Source of the DNA: Bradyrhizobium sp. sBnM-33
Lineage (GTDB): Bacteria; Pseudomonadota; Alphaproteobacteria; Rhizobiales; Xanthobacteraceae
DNA: 64,000 nt
Direction of reading: 5' to 3'
NCBI RefSeq assembly: GCF_032917945.1
Contig: NZ_CP136624.1
Coordinates: 7,254,001-7,318,000 of the forward strand
Shown here: positions 51,899 through 60,089 of the stretch, piece by piece
Layout of the letters: each line of letters starts with the position of its first letter
How positions within the stretch are numbered: position 1 is the stretch's first letter
Position numbers and translations under genes: made by a program
Notes under the pieces: generated by a model
Seen by the model: only the letters and a program-made list of their open reading frames with translations
Database searches by the model: none
Told to the model about the DNA's origin: nothing

Positions 51899-53467
51899 AT
51901 GGCCCAAATTCGTGACATCAAGTCGGGCCGCGGTGGTGAGCAACCACGCGAGCCAACGCCGCGGCGCCTTGCGGCGATCGTGGCAGGCGATATTTCCGGC
52001 TACAGCCGCCTGATGCAGATCGACGAGGAAGGGACGCACAACCGCGTCAAGCGGCTCGAGCGCGACCTCATCGAACCCACCATCAGAGAACATCACGGCA
52101 GGCTCGTTAAGACCACGGGCGACGGCTTCATCGCTATTTTCGATAGCCCCGTAGAGGCCGTCCGATCGAGCATCGTGATCCAGCAAAATGTGGTTGGTCG
52201 CAATGCATCACTCCCCAAGCATCATTGGATCGAATACCGGATTGGCGTCAATCTTGGCGACGTCATCATCGAAACCGACGACGTCTATGGCGACGGCGTC
52301 AATATTGCGACGCGGCTTGAGGGTATAGCCCATCCCGGCGAAGTCTATATCTCCGGCGGTATTTATGAGCAGATAAAGCATAAGCTGGTTTGCGGATACG
52401 AGTCGCTCGGCGATCGAAAGGTCAAGAACATCACCGAGCCTGTCCGGGTCTACCGCGTGCTTCCCGACCCCTCCGCCCTGCACGAACGTCGGAACTGGCG
52501 CGAACGTATCCTGGCCCTCCTGCTGATTCTTGCATTACTGATCATTGCGGGCGGCACTCTCTGGTACACGCTGGGGCAGCCTCGCAAGGCGGCAGAACAA
52601 GCGTCAGCTCCCGTTTCATCTCCGGCGGAAGCGCCGAAGGCGCCTGCGCCTACCGCAAAACAACAAGCGCCGCAGCCCCAACCTTCTCCTACCGTAGCAC
52701 CAACTCAACAACAGGCGGCGCCGCTACCGCCGCCGGCGTCCCCCGCCGCACCCGCGACTCCGCCGACGACGCAAGCGGCCGCACCGGTTCGAGAACCCGA
52801 GATGGTCTCGCTTCGGGGTGGCAGCTTCGCCATGGGTAGCAACGAAGACGTTTCGGAAAGGCCGGTCCGTCAGGTAACGGTCAAGCCATTTGCGATGGGG
52901 AAATTTCCCGTCACCGTGCAGGAATGGAACGCATGCGCCGCCGCGAAGGCCTGCGGCTTCACGGCAGCCGGAAAGGACGACGCGCCTGTTACAAACGTAA
53001 GCTGGAGCGATGCCAAGCAATATGTCGCGTGGCTCGCGGAAACCACGGGAAAACTATACCGACTGCCGAGCGAAGCCGAATGGGAATATGCGGCGCGCGG
53101 CGGCACGCAGACCCGATACTGGTGGGGCGATCAGTTTCAGCCCGGCATGGTCAATTGCAAGAACTGCAGCGACATTCCAGCGACCGAGCAGCCGGTCAAG
53201 GTCGGCAGCTTCAAGCCAAATCCTTTTGGGCTGTTTGATATGGGCGGCGGCGTAGATCAATGGGTCGAAGATTGCTGGCATAGAAATTATCAGGGCGCGC
53301 CAGGAGACGGGTCAGCATGGGTCGAGAATGCATGTTCCTCGCATGTCATCCGCTCCGGCTCCTGGAGGAAGGACTCAAGCTATGCCCGCGTATCAAACCG
53401 CGGCAGCTATGACACCAACGTGCGATATCCCACCCACGGTTTCCGCGTCGCGCTATCTCCCAAGTAG
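51899..53467 (+). CDS. Class III adenylate cyclase fused to a SUMF1/FGE-sulfatase domain
   Basis: A 522-residue protein. Residues 22-190 form a class III nucleotidyl cyclase with the full catalytic set: metal aspartates Asp31 (GDISGYS) and Asp75 (TGDG), purine-selecting Lys71 and Asp127/Asp128, and transition-state Asn135 and Arg139 (GVNIATRL). One membrane segment spans about 203-225, then a Pro/Ala/Gln-rich linker (230-300), and an SUMF1 formylglycine-enzyme-type domain (301-520: MVSLRGGSFAMGSNED, RLPSEAEWEYAARGG). The SUMF1 part is thus outside the cytoplasm and the cyclase inside. The SUMF1 domain may sense a periplasmic signal; FGE-like chemistry is unproven. Confidence 0.87.
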   Translation: MAQIRDIKSGRGGEQPREPTPRRLAAIVAGDISGYSRLMQIDEEGTHNRVKRLERDLIEPTIREHHGRLVKTTGDGFIAIFDSPVEAVRSSIVIQQNVVGRNASLPKHHWIEYRIGVNLGDVIIETDDVYGDGVNIATRLEGIAHPGEVYISGGIYEQIKHKLVCGYESLGDRKVKNITEPVRVYRVLPDPSALHERRNWRERILALLLILALLIIAGGTLWYTLGQPRKAAEQASAPVSSPAEAPKAPAPTAKQQAPQPQPSPTVAPTQQQAAPLPPPASPAAPATPPTTQAAAPVREPEMVSLRGGSFAMGSNEDVSERPVRQVTVKPFAMGKFPVTVQEWNACAAAKACGFTAAGKDDAPVTNVSWSDAKQYVAWLAETTGKLYRLPSEAEWEYAARGGTQTRYWWGDQFQPGMVNCKNCSDIPATEQPVKVGSFKPNPFGLFDMGGGVDQWVEDCWHRNYQGAPGDGSAWVENACSSHVIRSGSWRKDSSYARVSNRGSYDTNVRYPTHGFRVALSPK

Positions 53468-53483
53468 CCTTAAGAGGGCGGTC

Positions 53484-53909
53484 ATGAAGTGCATGCAGTG
53501 GATCGCTCTGTCAGCAGCGCTCACTTGCCTGCCGCCCGCCGCGTATGCTCAAGGGAAGCCCTCGCATAAGGAGGCCCTTCTCTATTTCATTTGGCCGCAG
53601 AACGGCGCCGTCATCAAGGGCGGATTTTGGTGCCGCTTTGGTCTGCGCAACATGGGCGTCACGCACGCCGGCGATAATTACCCGAACAGCGGCCATCACC
53701 ACCTGCTGGTCAATGTGAACGAGCCGCTCAATCCCAATGAGCCGATTCCGCAGGACAAGTCACATCTTCATTTCGGCGCCGGCCAGACCGAAGCCCGGAT
53801 CGAGTTGCCACCGGGCAAACATACGCTCCAGCTCGTGCTGGGCGATGCCGAACACTATCCGCACGTTCCTCCGGTGGTCTCGCAGAAAATTACCATCACG
53901 GTCAAATAG
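53484..53909 (+). CDS. Exported DUF4399 protein
   Basis: A 141-residue protein with a signal peptide (MKCMQWIALSAALTCLPPAA, cleaved near YAQ). The DUF4399 hallmarks are WPQNGAVIKGGFWCRFGLRN and the histidine-rich GHHHLLVNV, suggesting metal binding; ELPPGKHTLQLVLGDAEHYP is the conserved end. ATG 53484 has GAGGG upstream; the frame extends further but only in the 3' end of the cyclase gene. It lies 16 bp after the cyclase fusion and is probably co-transcribed. The function of the family is unknown. Confidence 0.83.
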   Translation: MKCMQWIALSAALTCLPPAAYAQGKPSHKEALLYFIWPQNGAVIKGGFWCRFGLRNMGVTHAGDNYPNSGHHHLLVNVNEPLNPNEPIPQDKSHLHFGAGQTEARIELPPGKHTLQLVLGDAEHYPHVPPVVSQKITITVK

Positions 53910-53949
53910 AGCGGAATTCTCTCCGCCGACTCTGATCCTTGCGCCTGAA

Positions 53950-54807
53950 TTACCTGTTCTGCGTGATCGGCTGATTGGTGGTCCAGTCGAAAGTACCCTG
54001 GTCGCGCTCGTCGACCGCACGCTTCCAGCCCATCTCTTCCGAGCGGCGCTTGAAGTTCAGCCCCTCCGGCGAATGCCGGGTGATGCCGTCGAACACGGTG
54101 GCGATCATCTGCGTGCCCATCAGGCCCATATTGTAGAGCGCCTGATTGACCATCAGCTTCTGCATCATGAGTTGGTTCTGCGGCACGGTGGCAATGCGGT
54201 GCGCCAGCGCATCGACCTCCTCATCCAGCCTGTCGGGCGGAACGGCTTTCAGCACGAGGCCAAGCGCCGCCGCCTCGACGCCGGTGATCTTGTCTCCGGT
54301 GAACAGCATGCGCTTGGCTTTTTCGGCGCCGAGCCGATAGACCCACATCGCCGTCGTCGGACAGCCCCAGACCCGGACCGGTGGATAACCGATGCGCGCA
54401 TCTTCCGCCATCACGATCATATCGGAGCAGAGCGCAATGTCGGAGCCACCGGCAACGGCAAAGCCCTGTACCTTGCAGATCACCGGCCGTTTCGAGCGGA
54501 ATAGGCTCATGAACTTGTTGGTGTTGTCGGACATCGCCGCGTAATCCTTCATCGGATCCCATGGCATTTCCTGAGTGTAGCGGTTGGCCCTGTCACCGGA
54601 GGCGTAGGCGGTCAGGTCGTACCCGGCGCAGAAGGCGCGGCCGGCCCCGGCGAGCACGATCACATGCGCGCCCGAATCGTTGTCGGCACGCGCGACCGCG
54701 TCGGCGAGCGCGCCGGGCAGTTCGTCGTCGATCGCATTCATGACTTCCGGCCGGTTCAGCGTGATGCGTGCGATACGCCTGTCGCGCTCGTAGAGCACTT
54801 TGGCCAT
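53950..54807 (-). CDS. Crotonase/enoyl-CoA hydratase family protein
   Basis: A 285-residue crotonase. Oxyanion segments GRAFCAGYDLTAY and VQGFAVAGGSDIAL are present. The first catalytic glutamate position is Asp (GGSD), and the second (QPE in the rat enzyme) is absent. Hydration is therefore uncertain. A TetR gene and a second crotonase gene precede it on the same strand, with 24 bp to the upstream crotonase stop, so the three probably form an acyl-CoA operon. Confidence 0.87.
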   Translation of the reverse strand: MAKVLYERDRRIARITLNRPEVMNAIDDELPGALADAVARADNDSGAHVIVLAGAGRAFCAGYDLTAYASGDRANRYTQEMPWDPMKDYAAMSDNTNKFMSLFRSKRPVICKVQGFAVAGGSDIALCSDMIVMAEDARIGYPPVRVWGCPTTAMWVYRLGAEKAKRMLFTGDKITGVEAAALGLVLKAVPPDRLDEEVDALAHRIATVPQNQLMMQKLMVNQALYNMGLMGTQMIATVFDGITRHSPEGLNFKRRSEEMGWKRAVDERDQGTFDWTTNQPITQNR

Positions 54808-54831
54808 GATGGCCTCCCTGGATGAGAGAAT

Positions 54832-55644
54832 TCAGATTTTGGCAAAATCACCGTGGCGGCCCTTGCCGCTGGCAAAGCGTGCCGCGCCGCTGACGCCTTC
54901 CTTGAAGATGGCCTCGACGCCGTTGGCCCATTCCTGCCGCAAGGCATCGCGGACAGGCAGGCCATAAGTTTCGACCACCGAGCGGCGATCGGCCCGGACG
55001 GCTGCCTGCGGAAACTGCGCGATCTCCCGCGCCATCGCTTCGGCTGCGGCGCGTGCGCCGCCGGTCTCCACGACCTGCTCGCACATACCGATGCGCAGCG
55101 CTTCATCGGCCGGCACCTTGCGGCCGGTGAGGATGATTTCCATCGCCCGTCCCTGCCCGACCAACCGCGCCAGACGCACGCTGCCGCCATCCAAGAGCGG
55201 AATGCCCCAGCGCCGGCAATAGACGCCGAAATAGGCGCTCTCCGCCATCACGCGGATATCGCACCACAGCGCCAGCTCCATGCCGCCGGCCACCGCCGGT
55301 CCCTCGACGGCGGCGATCACCGGCTTCGACAGTTCCAATCGCGTCGGTCCGAGCGGCCCGCGCGGCGCGGGATTTGCGCCGGTCGGGAACGCCAGGCCAT
55401 CGACGACATGGCGTTGAAAGGCTTCGCGGTCAGAGAGCGTGCTGGCGAATTTGAGATCCCAGCCCGCGCAGAACGCGCCGCCCTCGCCCCACAGCACGGC
55501 GACGCTTGCGGAATCGTCAGCGTCGAATTCCTTGAAAGCCGCCGCCAGCGCCTCGGCGCTGTCGGGGTCCATGGCGTTACGTGCCTCGGCAAACCGGCTG
55601 TGGACGACGGTCCACACCGCACCCTGCTTCTCGATCCGGACCAT
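54832..55644 (-). CDS. Crotonase/enoyl-CoA hydratase family protein
   Basis: A 270-residue crotonase. Oxyanion segments GAFCAGWDL and EGPAVAGGMELALWCDIRVM; the first catalytic glutamate is kept (GGME) but the second position reads Cys/Arg in GVYCRRWGIPLLDGG. This is the pattern of a group often annotated enoyl-CoA hydratase but of uncertain reaction. It lies between the TetR gene (13 bp upstream) and another crotonase gene, likely one transcript. Confidence 0.87.
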   Translation of the reverse strand: MVRIEKQGAVWTVVHSRFAEARNAMDPDSAEALAAAFKEFDADDSASVAVLWGEGGAFCAGWDLKFASTLSDREAFQRHVVDGLAFPTGANPAPRGPLGPTRLELSKPVIAAVEGPAVAGGMELALWCDIRVMAESAYFGVYCRRWGIPLLDGGSVRLARLVGQGRAMEIILTGRKVPADEALRIGMCEQVVETGGARAAAEAMAREIAQFPQAAVRADRRSVVETYGLPVRDALRQEWANGVEAIFKEGVSGAARFASGKGRHGDFAKI

Positions 55645-55657
55645 TGCGCCTACTCCC

Positions 55658-56320
55658 CTACTGTTTTGATTTGCGTGCGGCTCTAACCCTCGCGCGTTTC
55701 GCGCGCGGAAGGCATTGCGCCAGCATCATGCGAAGCAGCGTCTGCGCATTTGTATCGAGAAAATCGAGCCGTCCGGCGATCTGCAGCACAAGCGCGCCGA
55801 TCATCTGACTGGTGAGCAGCGCGACCGACGGCCGAACCTCTGAAGGCTTAAGCCCGCGCACCTCGGTCAGCGGCACTGCGATGCGTTCCAGCACCTTCCA
55901 GAGCGCCTGATTGAGCTCATCATCCGACGGCTTGCCGACGCCGAGCCGCTTGAGGCCGCGAAAGGCGTAGAGTCCCAGATTTATCTCGAAGCGGTGATCG
56001 AGGTAGTAGTTCAGGAAGGCCCCGCAGGCCGCCTCGACCTGGGCCTCCGGCGTCCGCGCGGTGGCCACCGCCTCGGAAACGAAAGCATCGAGCGCCGCGA
56101 GCGACTGTTTCAGCAGTTCGGCATAGATCGCCTCCTTGCTCTCGAACAGCGGATAGATCGCGCCGGTCGTGCAGCCGGCGCGAACCGCGATGCCGCGCAT
56201 GGTGGCGCTCTCCAACCCCTGCTCCGCGAACTCATCGCGGGCGGCACGCAGCAGAAGCTCGCGCTTTGCGCCCTTCACCACGATCGACCAGTCCTTTGCC
56301 GAAGTTGCGGGTTTGCCCAT
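55658..56320 (-). CDS. TetR-family regulator of the crotonase genes
   Basis: A 220-residue TetR protein with HTH LRAARDEFAEQGLESATMRG and AVRAGCTTGAIYPLFESKEA, and a TetR C-terminal domain of about 130 residues. It is the first gene of a minus-strand run with two crotonases, so it may be a fatty-acyl-CoA-responsive repressor. A perfect 17-bp palindrome directly abuts its ATG, consistent with autoregulation. No separate ribosome site is visible, so the mRNA may be leaderless. Confidence 0.85.
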   Translation of the reverse strand: MGKPATSAKDWSIVVKGAKRELLLRAARDEFAEQGLESATMRGIAVRAGCTTGAIYPLFESKEAIYAELLKQSLAALDAFVSEAVATARTPEAQVEAACGAFLNYYLDHRFEINLGLYAFRGLKRLGVGKPSDDELNQALWKVLERIAVPLTEVRGLKPSEVRPSVALLTSQMIGALVLQIAGRLDFLDTNAQTLLRMMLAQCLPRAKRARVRAARKSKQ

Positions 56321-56336
56321 GATAACAATGTTATCA
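56320..56336. promoter_or_regulatory. Putative TetR autoregulatory operator
   Basis: TGATAACA (56320-56327) and TGTTATCA (56329-56336) are perfect arms around one A. It touches the first base of the minus-strand tetR ATG. A weaker half copy GGTAACAATGG lies about 40 bp upstream. A bound TetR would block its own transcription or translation start. Confidence 0.6.
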
Positions 56337-56819
56337 ATCCATTTGAGATGGAGTCAAATGGTAACAATGGTTCGGGTGAGCAAGATCGACCGGCCGCATC
56401 TGGCGATGGATCGCTCAAGGCCGACGCCGCTCTCCGCCGTCTCGTCGATCGGGCAGCGGTATGCTGACGCGGCAATTTCTCGGAAGACCTGCCGCTGCGC
56501 ACCGCGATCGCCGCCGATATCGATACGTTCGCGAGCGCGTAGAACACCGACCAGCCGCGATCGAAGATGCGCCAGCTCCTCGCCGCGCATGCGCAGTGCT
56601 AGGCACGATTATGATCCAGTTTTAGCGCAACGGCGGGCATTGGCCCCCGGATCGGTAGCACCATCGTTATTTTCGGCCGGTCACATTGCGTGTATTGTCG
56701 ACCGGCAAACCCCGGCCGGCGGCACTCGCCAGAGGAACTCAACGCGCCGGTGCTTTCTTGCCGTTAGCGTGCCGCTGCGCCGTGTTGCTGTACACCCAGG
56801 CAAACAGGGAGGCAGTACG
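56337..56819. other. Divergent intergenic region, 483 bp, possible gene remnant
   Basis: Between the tetR gene and the selenium-binding-protein gene. A plus-strand frame from about 56378 reads SLKADAALRRLVDRAAVC, then a TGA at 56465, and continues in the same frame as RGNFSEDLPLRTAIAADIDT to a TAG near 56540. This looks like a small gene broken by a stop, but I cannot identify it. The rest shows nothing clear. GGGAGG lies just before 56820. Confidence 0.4.
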
Positions 56820-58220
56820 ATGAACATTCGGCCCGATCCCACGTTTCACGCTTCGCCAAAGCTTGCCATGGAAGCTCCGCCGGAGAGCTTCGCCTACACC
56901 GTGCTGCTGAGCCCGGACGCGTCGAAGCCGGACGCACTGGCCGTAATCGACGTCAGGCCGGACTCCCAGACCTACAGCCAGGTCGTTCATACCGTCACGA
57001 TGCCCAACAAGGGCGACGAGTTTCACCATTTCGGATGGAACGCATGCTCGTCCGCGCTATCACCGCTCACCGGACATGCCTTCCTCGAGCGCCGCTATCT
57101 CATCATTCCCGGCATGCGGTCGTCCCGCATCTACATCGTCGATACCAAGCCGGATCCCACCAAGGCGGCGATTCACAAGATCATCGAGCCTGAGGAAATC
57201 TTCAAGAAGACGGGATACTCGCGGCCGCATACCGTTCATTGCGGACCGGAAGGCATTTACGTCTCTACGCTCGGCGGCGGCGGCAAGGATGGCACCGACG
57301 GACCGCCTGGCGTCTTCATCATGGATTGCGAAACCTTCGAGGTGCTCGGACGGTGGGAAATCGATCGCGGGCCGCAGCAACTGCACTATGATTTCTGGTG
57401 GAACCTGCCGCGCGATTACATGGTGACGAGCGAGTGGGCATTGCCGCCACAGTTCGAGAACGGGATCGTGCCGGAAGATCTGCTCTCCAACAAATACGGC
57501 CATCGGATCCACTTCTGGGATCTGCGCGCTCGGCGCAATGTCCAGACCATCGATCTCGGCGCCAACCATCAGATGGCGCTGGAGGTGCGTCCCGCGCATG
57601 ATCCGGTGCGCGAATACGGCTTCCTCGGGGTCGTGGTCGACACCACAAACCTCGAAGGCTCGATCTGGACATGGTGGCGCGAGGGCGGCAAGTTTCACAT
57701 CGAGAAGACGGCGACGATCCCGCCCGAGCCGGCGGCGAAGGAACAACTGCCGCCGCTGCTGCAAGGCTTCGGCGCCGTGCCGCCGCTGGTCTCGGACATC
57801 GACTTGTCGATGGATGACAAATTCCTCTACGTCGCCTGCTGGGGCACCGGCGAGATGCGTCAATACAATGTCCACGAACCGCGAAGGCCGAAGCTTGCCG
57901 GCTCGGTACGCATCGGCGGCATCGCGCGCCGCACGCCGCACCCGAACGGCAAAGCCTTTGCGGGCGGTCCGCAGATGGTCGAGATCAGCCGCGACGGCAA
58001 GCGGGTGTACTGGACCAACTCGCTGTATTCGACGTGGGACGACCAGTTCTATCCCGATGGTGTTCCGGGAGCCATGGTGATGGCCAATACGAAGCCAGAC
58101 GGCGGCCTCGAGCTGGCAAGGGATTACTGGGTTAATTTCCCCGACGGTTACCGCGCGCACCAGATCCGGCTCGACGGCGGCGACTGTTCGACGGATTCGT
58201 TCTGCTATCCGTCGGTTTGA
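56820..58220 (+). CDS. Selenium-binding protein 1 / methanethiol oxidase
   Basis: A 466-residue SBP56-family beta-propeller. ATG 56820 after GGGAGG gives MNIRPDPTFH; no signal peptide. The family core GDEFHHFGWNACSSAL contains the redox cysteine (Cys76), though the human CSSC motif reads CSSA here. YSRPHTVHCGPEGIYVSTLGG, LDLGANHQMALEVRPAHDP-like propeller repeats and QFYPDGVPGAMVMA follow. Copper-dependent bacterial members oxidise methanethiol to formaldehyde, sulfide and peroxide. Its stop overlaps a membrane-protein gene. MtoX usually has a Sec signal, so the missing signal is odd. Confidence 0.88.
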   Translation: MNIRPDPTFHASPKLAMEAPPESFAYTVLLSPDASKPDALAVIDVRPDSQTYSQVVHTVTMPNKGDEFHHFGWNACSSALSPLTGHAFLERRYLIIPGMRSSRIYIVDTKPDPTKAAIHKIIEPEEIFKKTGYSRPHTVHCGPEGIYVSTLGGGGKDGTDGPPGVFIMDCETFEVLGRWEIDRGPQQLHYDFWWNLPRDYMVTSEWALPPQFENGIVPEDLLSNKYGHRIHFWDLRARRNVQTIDLGANHQMALEVRPAHDPVREYGFLGVVVDTTNLEGSIWTWWREGGKFHIEKTATIPPEPAAKEQLPPLLQGFGAVPPLVSDIDLSMDDKFLYVACWGTGEMRQYNVHEPRRPKLAGSVRIGGIARRTPHPNGKAFAGGPQMVEISRDGKRVYWTNSLYSTWDDQFYPDGVPGAMVMANTKPDGGLELARDYWVNFPDGYRAHQIRLDGGDCSTDSFCYPSV

Positions 58221-58888
58221 ATTTGAGCGGATCCGACTGGACACCGGCCTGGCTCTGGCTGGCTGTCATCGCGAGCGGCCTCTATCACGGCATCAACCCG
58301 GGCATGGGCTGGCCGCTGGCTGTTTCGGCTGGACTGATGGAGCGGAGCCCGCGTGCGCTGGTGGCCGCGCTCGGGCCGCTTACGGCCGGCCATCTGCTCG
58401 CGATGCTGCTCGTACTTCTTCCCTTCGCGCTGCTCGTTGCCATCGTCGAGTGGCAGCGCACGATCCAGATCGGCGCAAGCCTCCTGGTGATCGCCTTCGG
58501 CCTGTTCCGGTTGGCCAACCGCCGCCATCCGAGAGTTTTAGCGCGGATATCACCGGCGCAACTGGGGCTTTGGTCTTTTGCCGTGGCGCTGGCGCATGGC
58601 GCCGCGCTGATGCTGGTGCCGATCTATCTCGGGCTCTGCCGGGAATCAGAACTCGACCGCGGCCACGCAGCCGCCGGTACCCTCATCAACGCCAATCTCG
58701 GCATGGCTCTGCTGGTCGCCATCGTCCACGGTGCCGCGATGGCCGCCGCCGGCGGCTTTTGCGCGTGGCTCGCCTACCGCTATCTCGGCCTCAAATTCAT
58801 ATCGCAAAGCTGGTTCAACCTGGATACGACTTGGGACCTGAGCCTCATTCTCGTGGGCGCGATTGCGCTGGCGCTCAACCTGAGCTGA
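58217..58888 (+). CDS. Membrane protein coupled to the selenium-binding protein
   Basis: A 223-residue protein with six hydrophobic segments. The start is a TTG whose last bases overlap the SBP56 stop, with the first segment beginning WLWLAVIASGLYHGINPGMG. The histidine/proline motif GLYHGINPGMGW, repeated in altered form in a later segment (ALAHGAALMLVP), suggests metal transport or a heme/metal site, as in NicO-like permeases. Tight coupling points to metal delivery or product export for the SBP56 protein. A more distal ATG is absent. Confidence 0.72.
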   Translation: MNLSGSDWTPAWLWLAVIASGLYHGINPGMGWPLAVSAGLMERSPRALVAALGPLTAGHLLAMLLVLLPFALLVAIVEWQRTIQIGASLLVIAFGLFRLANRRHPRVLARISPAQLGLWSFAVALAHGAALMLVPIYLGLCRESELDRGHAAAGTLINANLGMALLVAIVHGAAMAAAGGFCAWLAYRYLGLKFISQSWFNLDTTWDLSLILVGAIALALNLS

Positions 58889-58900
58889 CGCGAGCTAGCC

Positions 58901-59356
58901 TCAACGCAACTTTTCAAGCAATGCGATCAACGTCTCGCGCTCCTTTGCGTCCAGCGGCGCCAGCGTCTCTCTCGAGATCGCAAGCGCGTTCGGCGCGGCC
59001 TTCTCGGCCAGTTGCTGGCCGGCGCGCGTCAGACTCACGAGCAGCCGGCGACCGTCCTCGGGATCCGGGCTGGTTTCGGTCAGGCCGCGCGCGGTGAGAC
59101 GGTCGATCACGCCCTTGATGGTGGCGACATCCATCGCCGTCAGTCGTCCAAGCAGATTCTGGGAGCACGGCCCGGTCTCGTTCAGCTTGGCCAGCGCCGC
59201 CCATTGCGTCGGCGTCAGGTTGATACCGATCTCGCGGGCGAAGATGGTGGCATGGCGCTGCCAGACCTGACGCAGGATGAAGCCGATCTGTTCGTCGAGT
59301 ATGTAGGACGGGCGCGGCGGCTTGAAGCTCCGTTTCGGCGAAACACTCCTTCCCAT
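58901..59356 (-). CDS. MarR-family transcriptional regulator
   Basis: A 151-residue MarR protein. The winged helix is LTPTQWAALAKLNETGPCSQ, then RLTAMDVATIKGVIDRLTAR and the wing SPDPEDGRRLLVSLT. Start ATG 59356 after GGGGA is preferred over 59464. It lies 28 bp after livF on the same strand, so it may be the last gene of the liv operon and control it or an aromatic/acyl pathway. The effector is unknown. Confidence 0.87.
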   Translation of the reverse strand: MGRSVSPKRSFKPPRPSYILDEQIGFILRQVWQRHATIFAREIGINLTPTQWAALAKLNETGPCSQNLLGRLTAMDVATIKGVIDRLTARGLTETSPDPEDGRRLLVSLTRAGQQLAEKAAPNALAISRETLAPLDAKERETLIALLEKLR

Positions 59357-59384
59357 CTGCGTTCCCCGCCCTTCCCCTCGCCGA

Positions 59385-60089
59385 TCACAGCGACAGATGC
59401 GCGTCCCGGATATCCGGCCGCGCGTCGAGTTCGGCCATCGTGCCGCCGAAGCAGATCTTGCCACGCTCGATGATGTAGGCGCGATCCGAAATCAGCCGCG
59501 CGAAATGCAGGTTCTGCTCCGAGACCACGATGCTGACGCCTTCCTTCTTCATCGCCAAGATGGCGTCGACCATCTGTTCGACGATTTTTGGCGACAGTCC
59601 TTCCGATGGCTCATCGAGCAGCACCAGCGAAGGATTGCCCATCAATGTTCGCGCAATCGTCAGCATCTGCTGCTCGCCGCCGCTCATCCGCCCGCCCGGC
59701 CGGTTGCGCATCTCGCCAAGATTGGGAAACAGCGTGAACAGTTTCTCGCGCGTCCAGTGCGGCGCATTCGGCCGTTTTGGCTGGCGGCCGACTTCGAGGT
59801 TCTCCTCGACCGTGAGATCCGTGAAGATGCGCCGCTCTTCCGGCACGTAGCCAAGCCCGCCGCGCACGATCGCATGCGTCGGTTCGCGCGAGACGTCCTT
59901 GCCTTCGAAGACGATCCGCCCCGAACGGCTCTCGACGAGGCCGACGATGGAACGGAAGGTGGTCGACTTGCCGGCACCGTTGCGTCCGAGCAAAGCCACC
60001 ACTTCGCCCTCGCCAACCTCCAGCGCGATATCGAACAGGATATGCGCCGGGCCGTAAAAACTGTTGAGATCGGCGACCTGCAGCTTCAT
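59385..60089 (-). CDS. livF: Branched-chain-type ABC importer ATPase LivF
   Basis: A 234-residue ATPase. Walker A GRNGAGKST, signature MSGGEQQM, Walker B LVLLDEPSEGLSP and the LivF-specific YVPEERRIFTDLTVEENL are clear. It overlaps the livG stop by 4 bp. With LivG, LivHM and the binding protein it forms an HAAT-type importer whose substrates include branched-chain amino acids, aromatic acids and urea. Confidence 0.92.
   Translation of the reverse strand: MKLQVADLNSFYGPAHILFDIALEVGEGEVVALLGRNGAGKSTTFRSIVGLVESRSGRIVFEGKDVSREPTHAIVRGGLGYVPEERRIFTDLTVEENLEVGRQPKRPNAPHWTREKLFTLFPNLGEMRNRPGGRMSGGEQQMLTIARTLMGNPSLVLLDEPSEGLSPKIVEQMVDAILAMKKEGVSIVVSEQNLHFARLISDRAYIIERGKICFGGTMAELDARPDIRDAHLSL

Noticed and set aside
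56169..56819. The frame upstream of the selenium-binding-protein start as a longer protein
   Set aside because: The extra 217 residues are Arg/Ser-rich nonsense overlapping the divergent tetR gene; GGGAGG marks the start at 56820.
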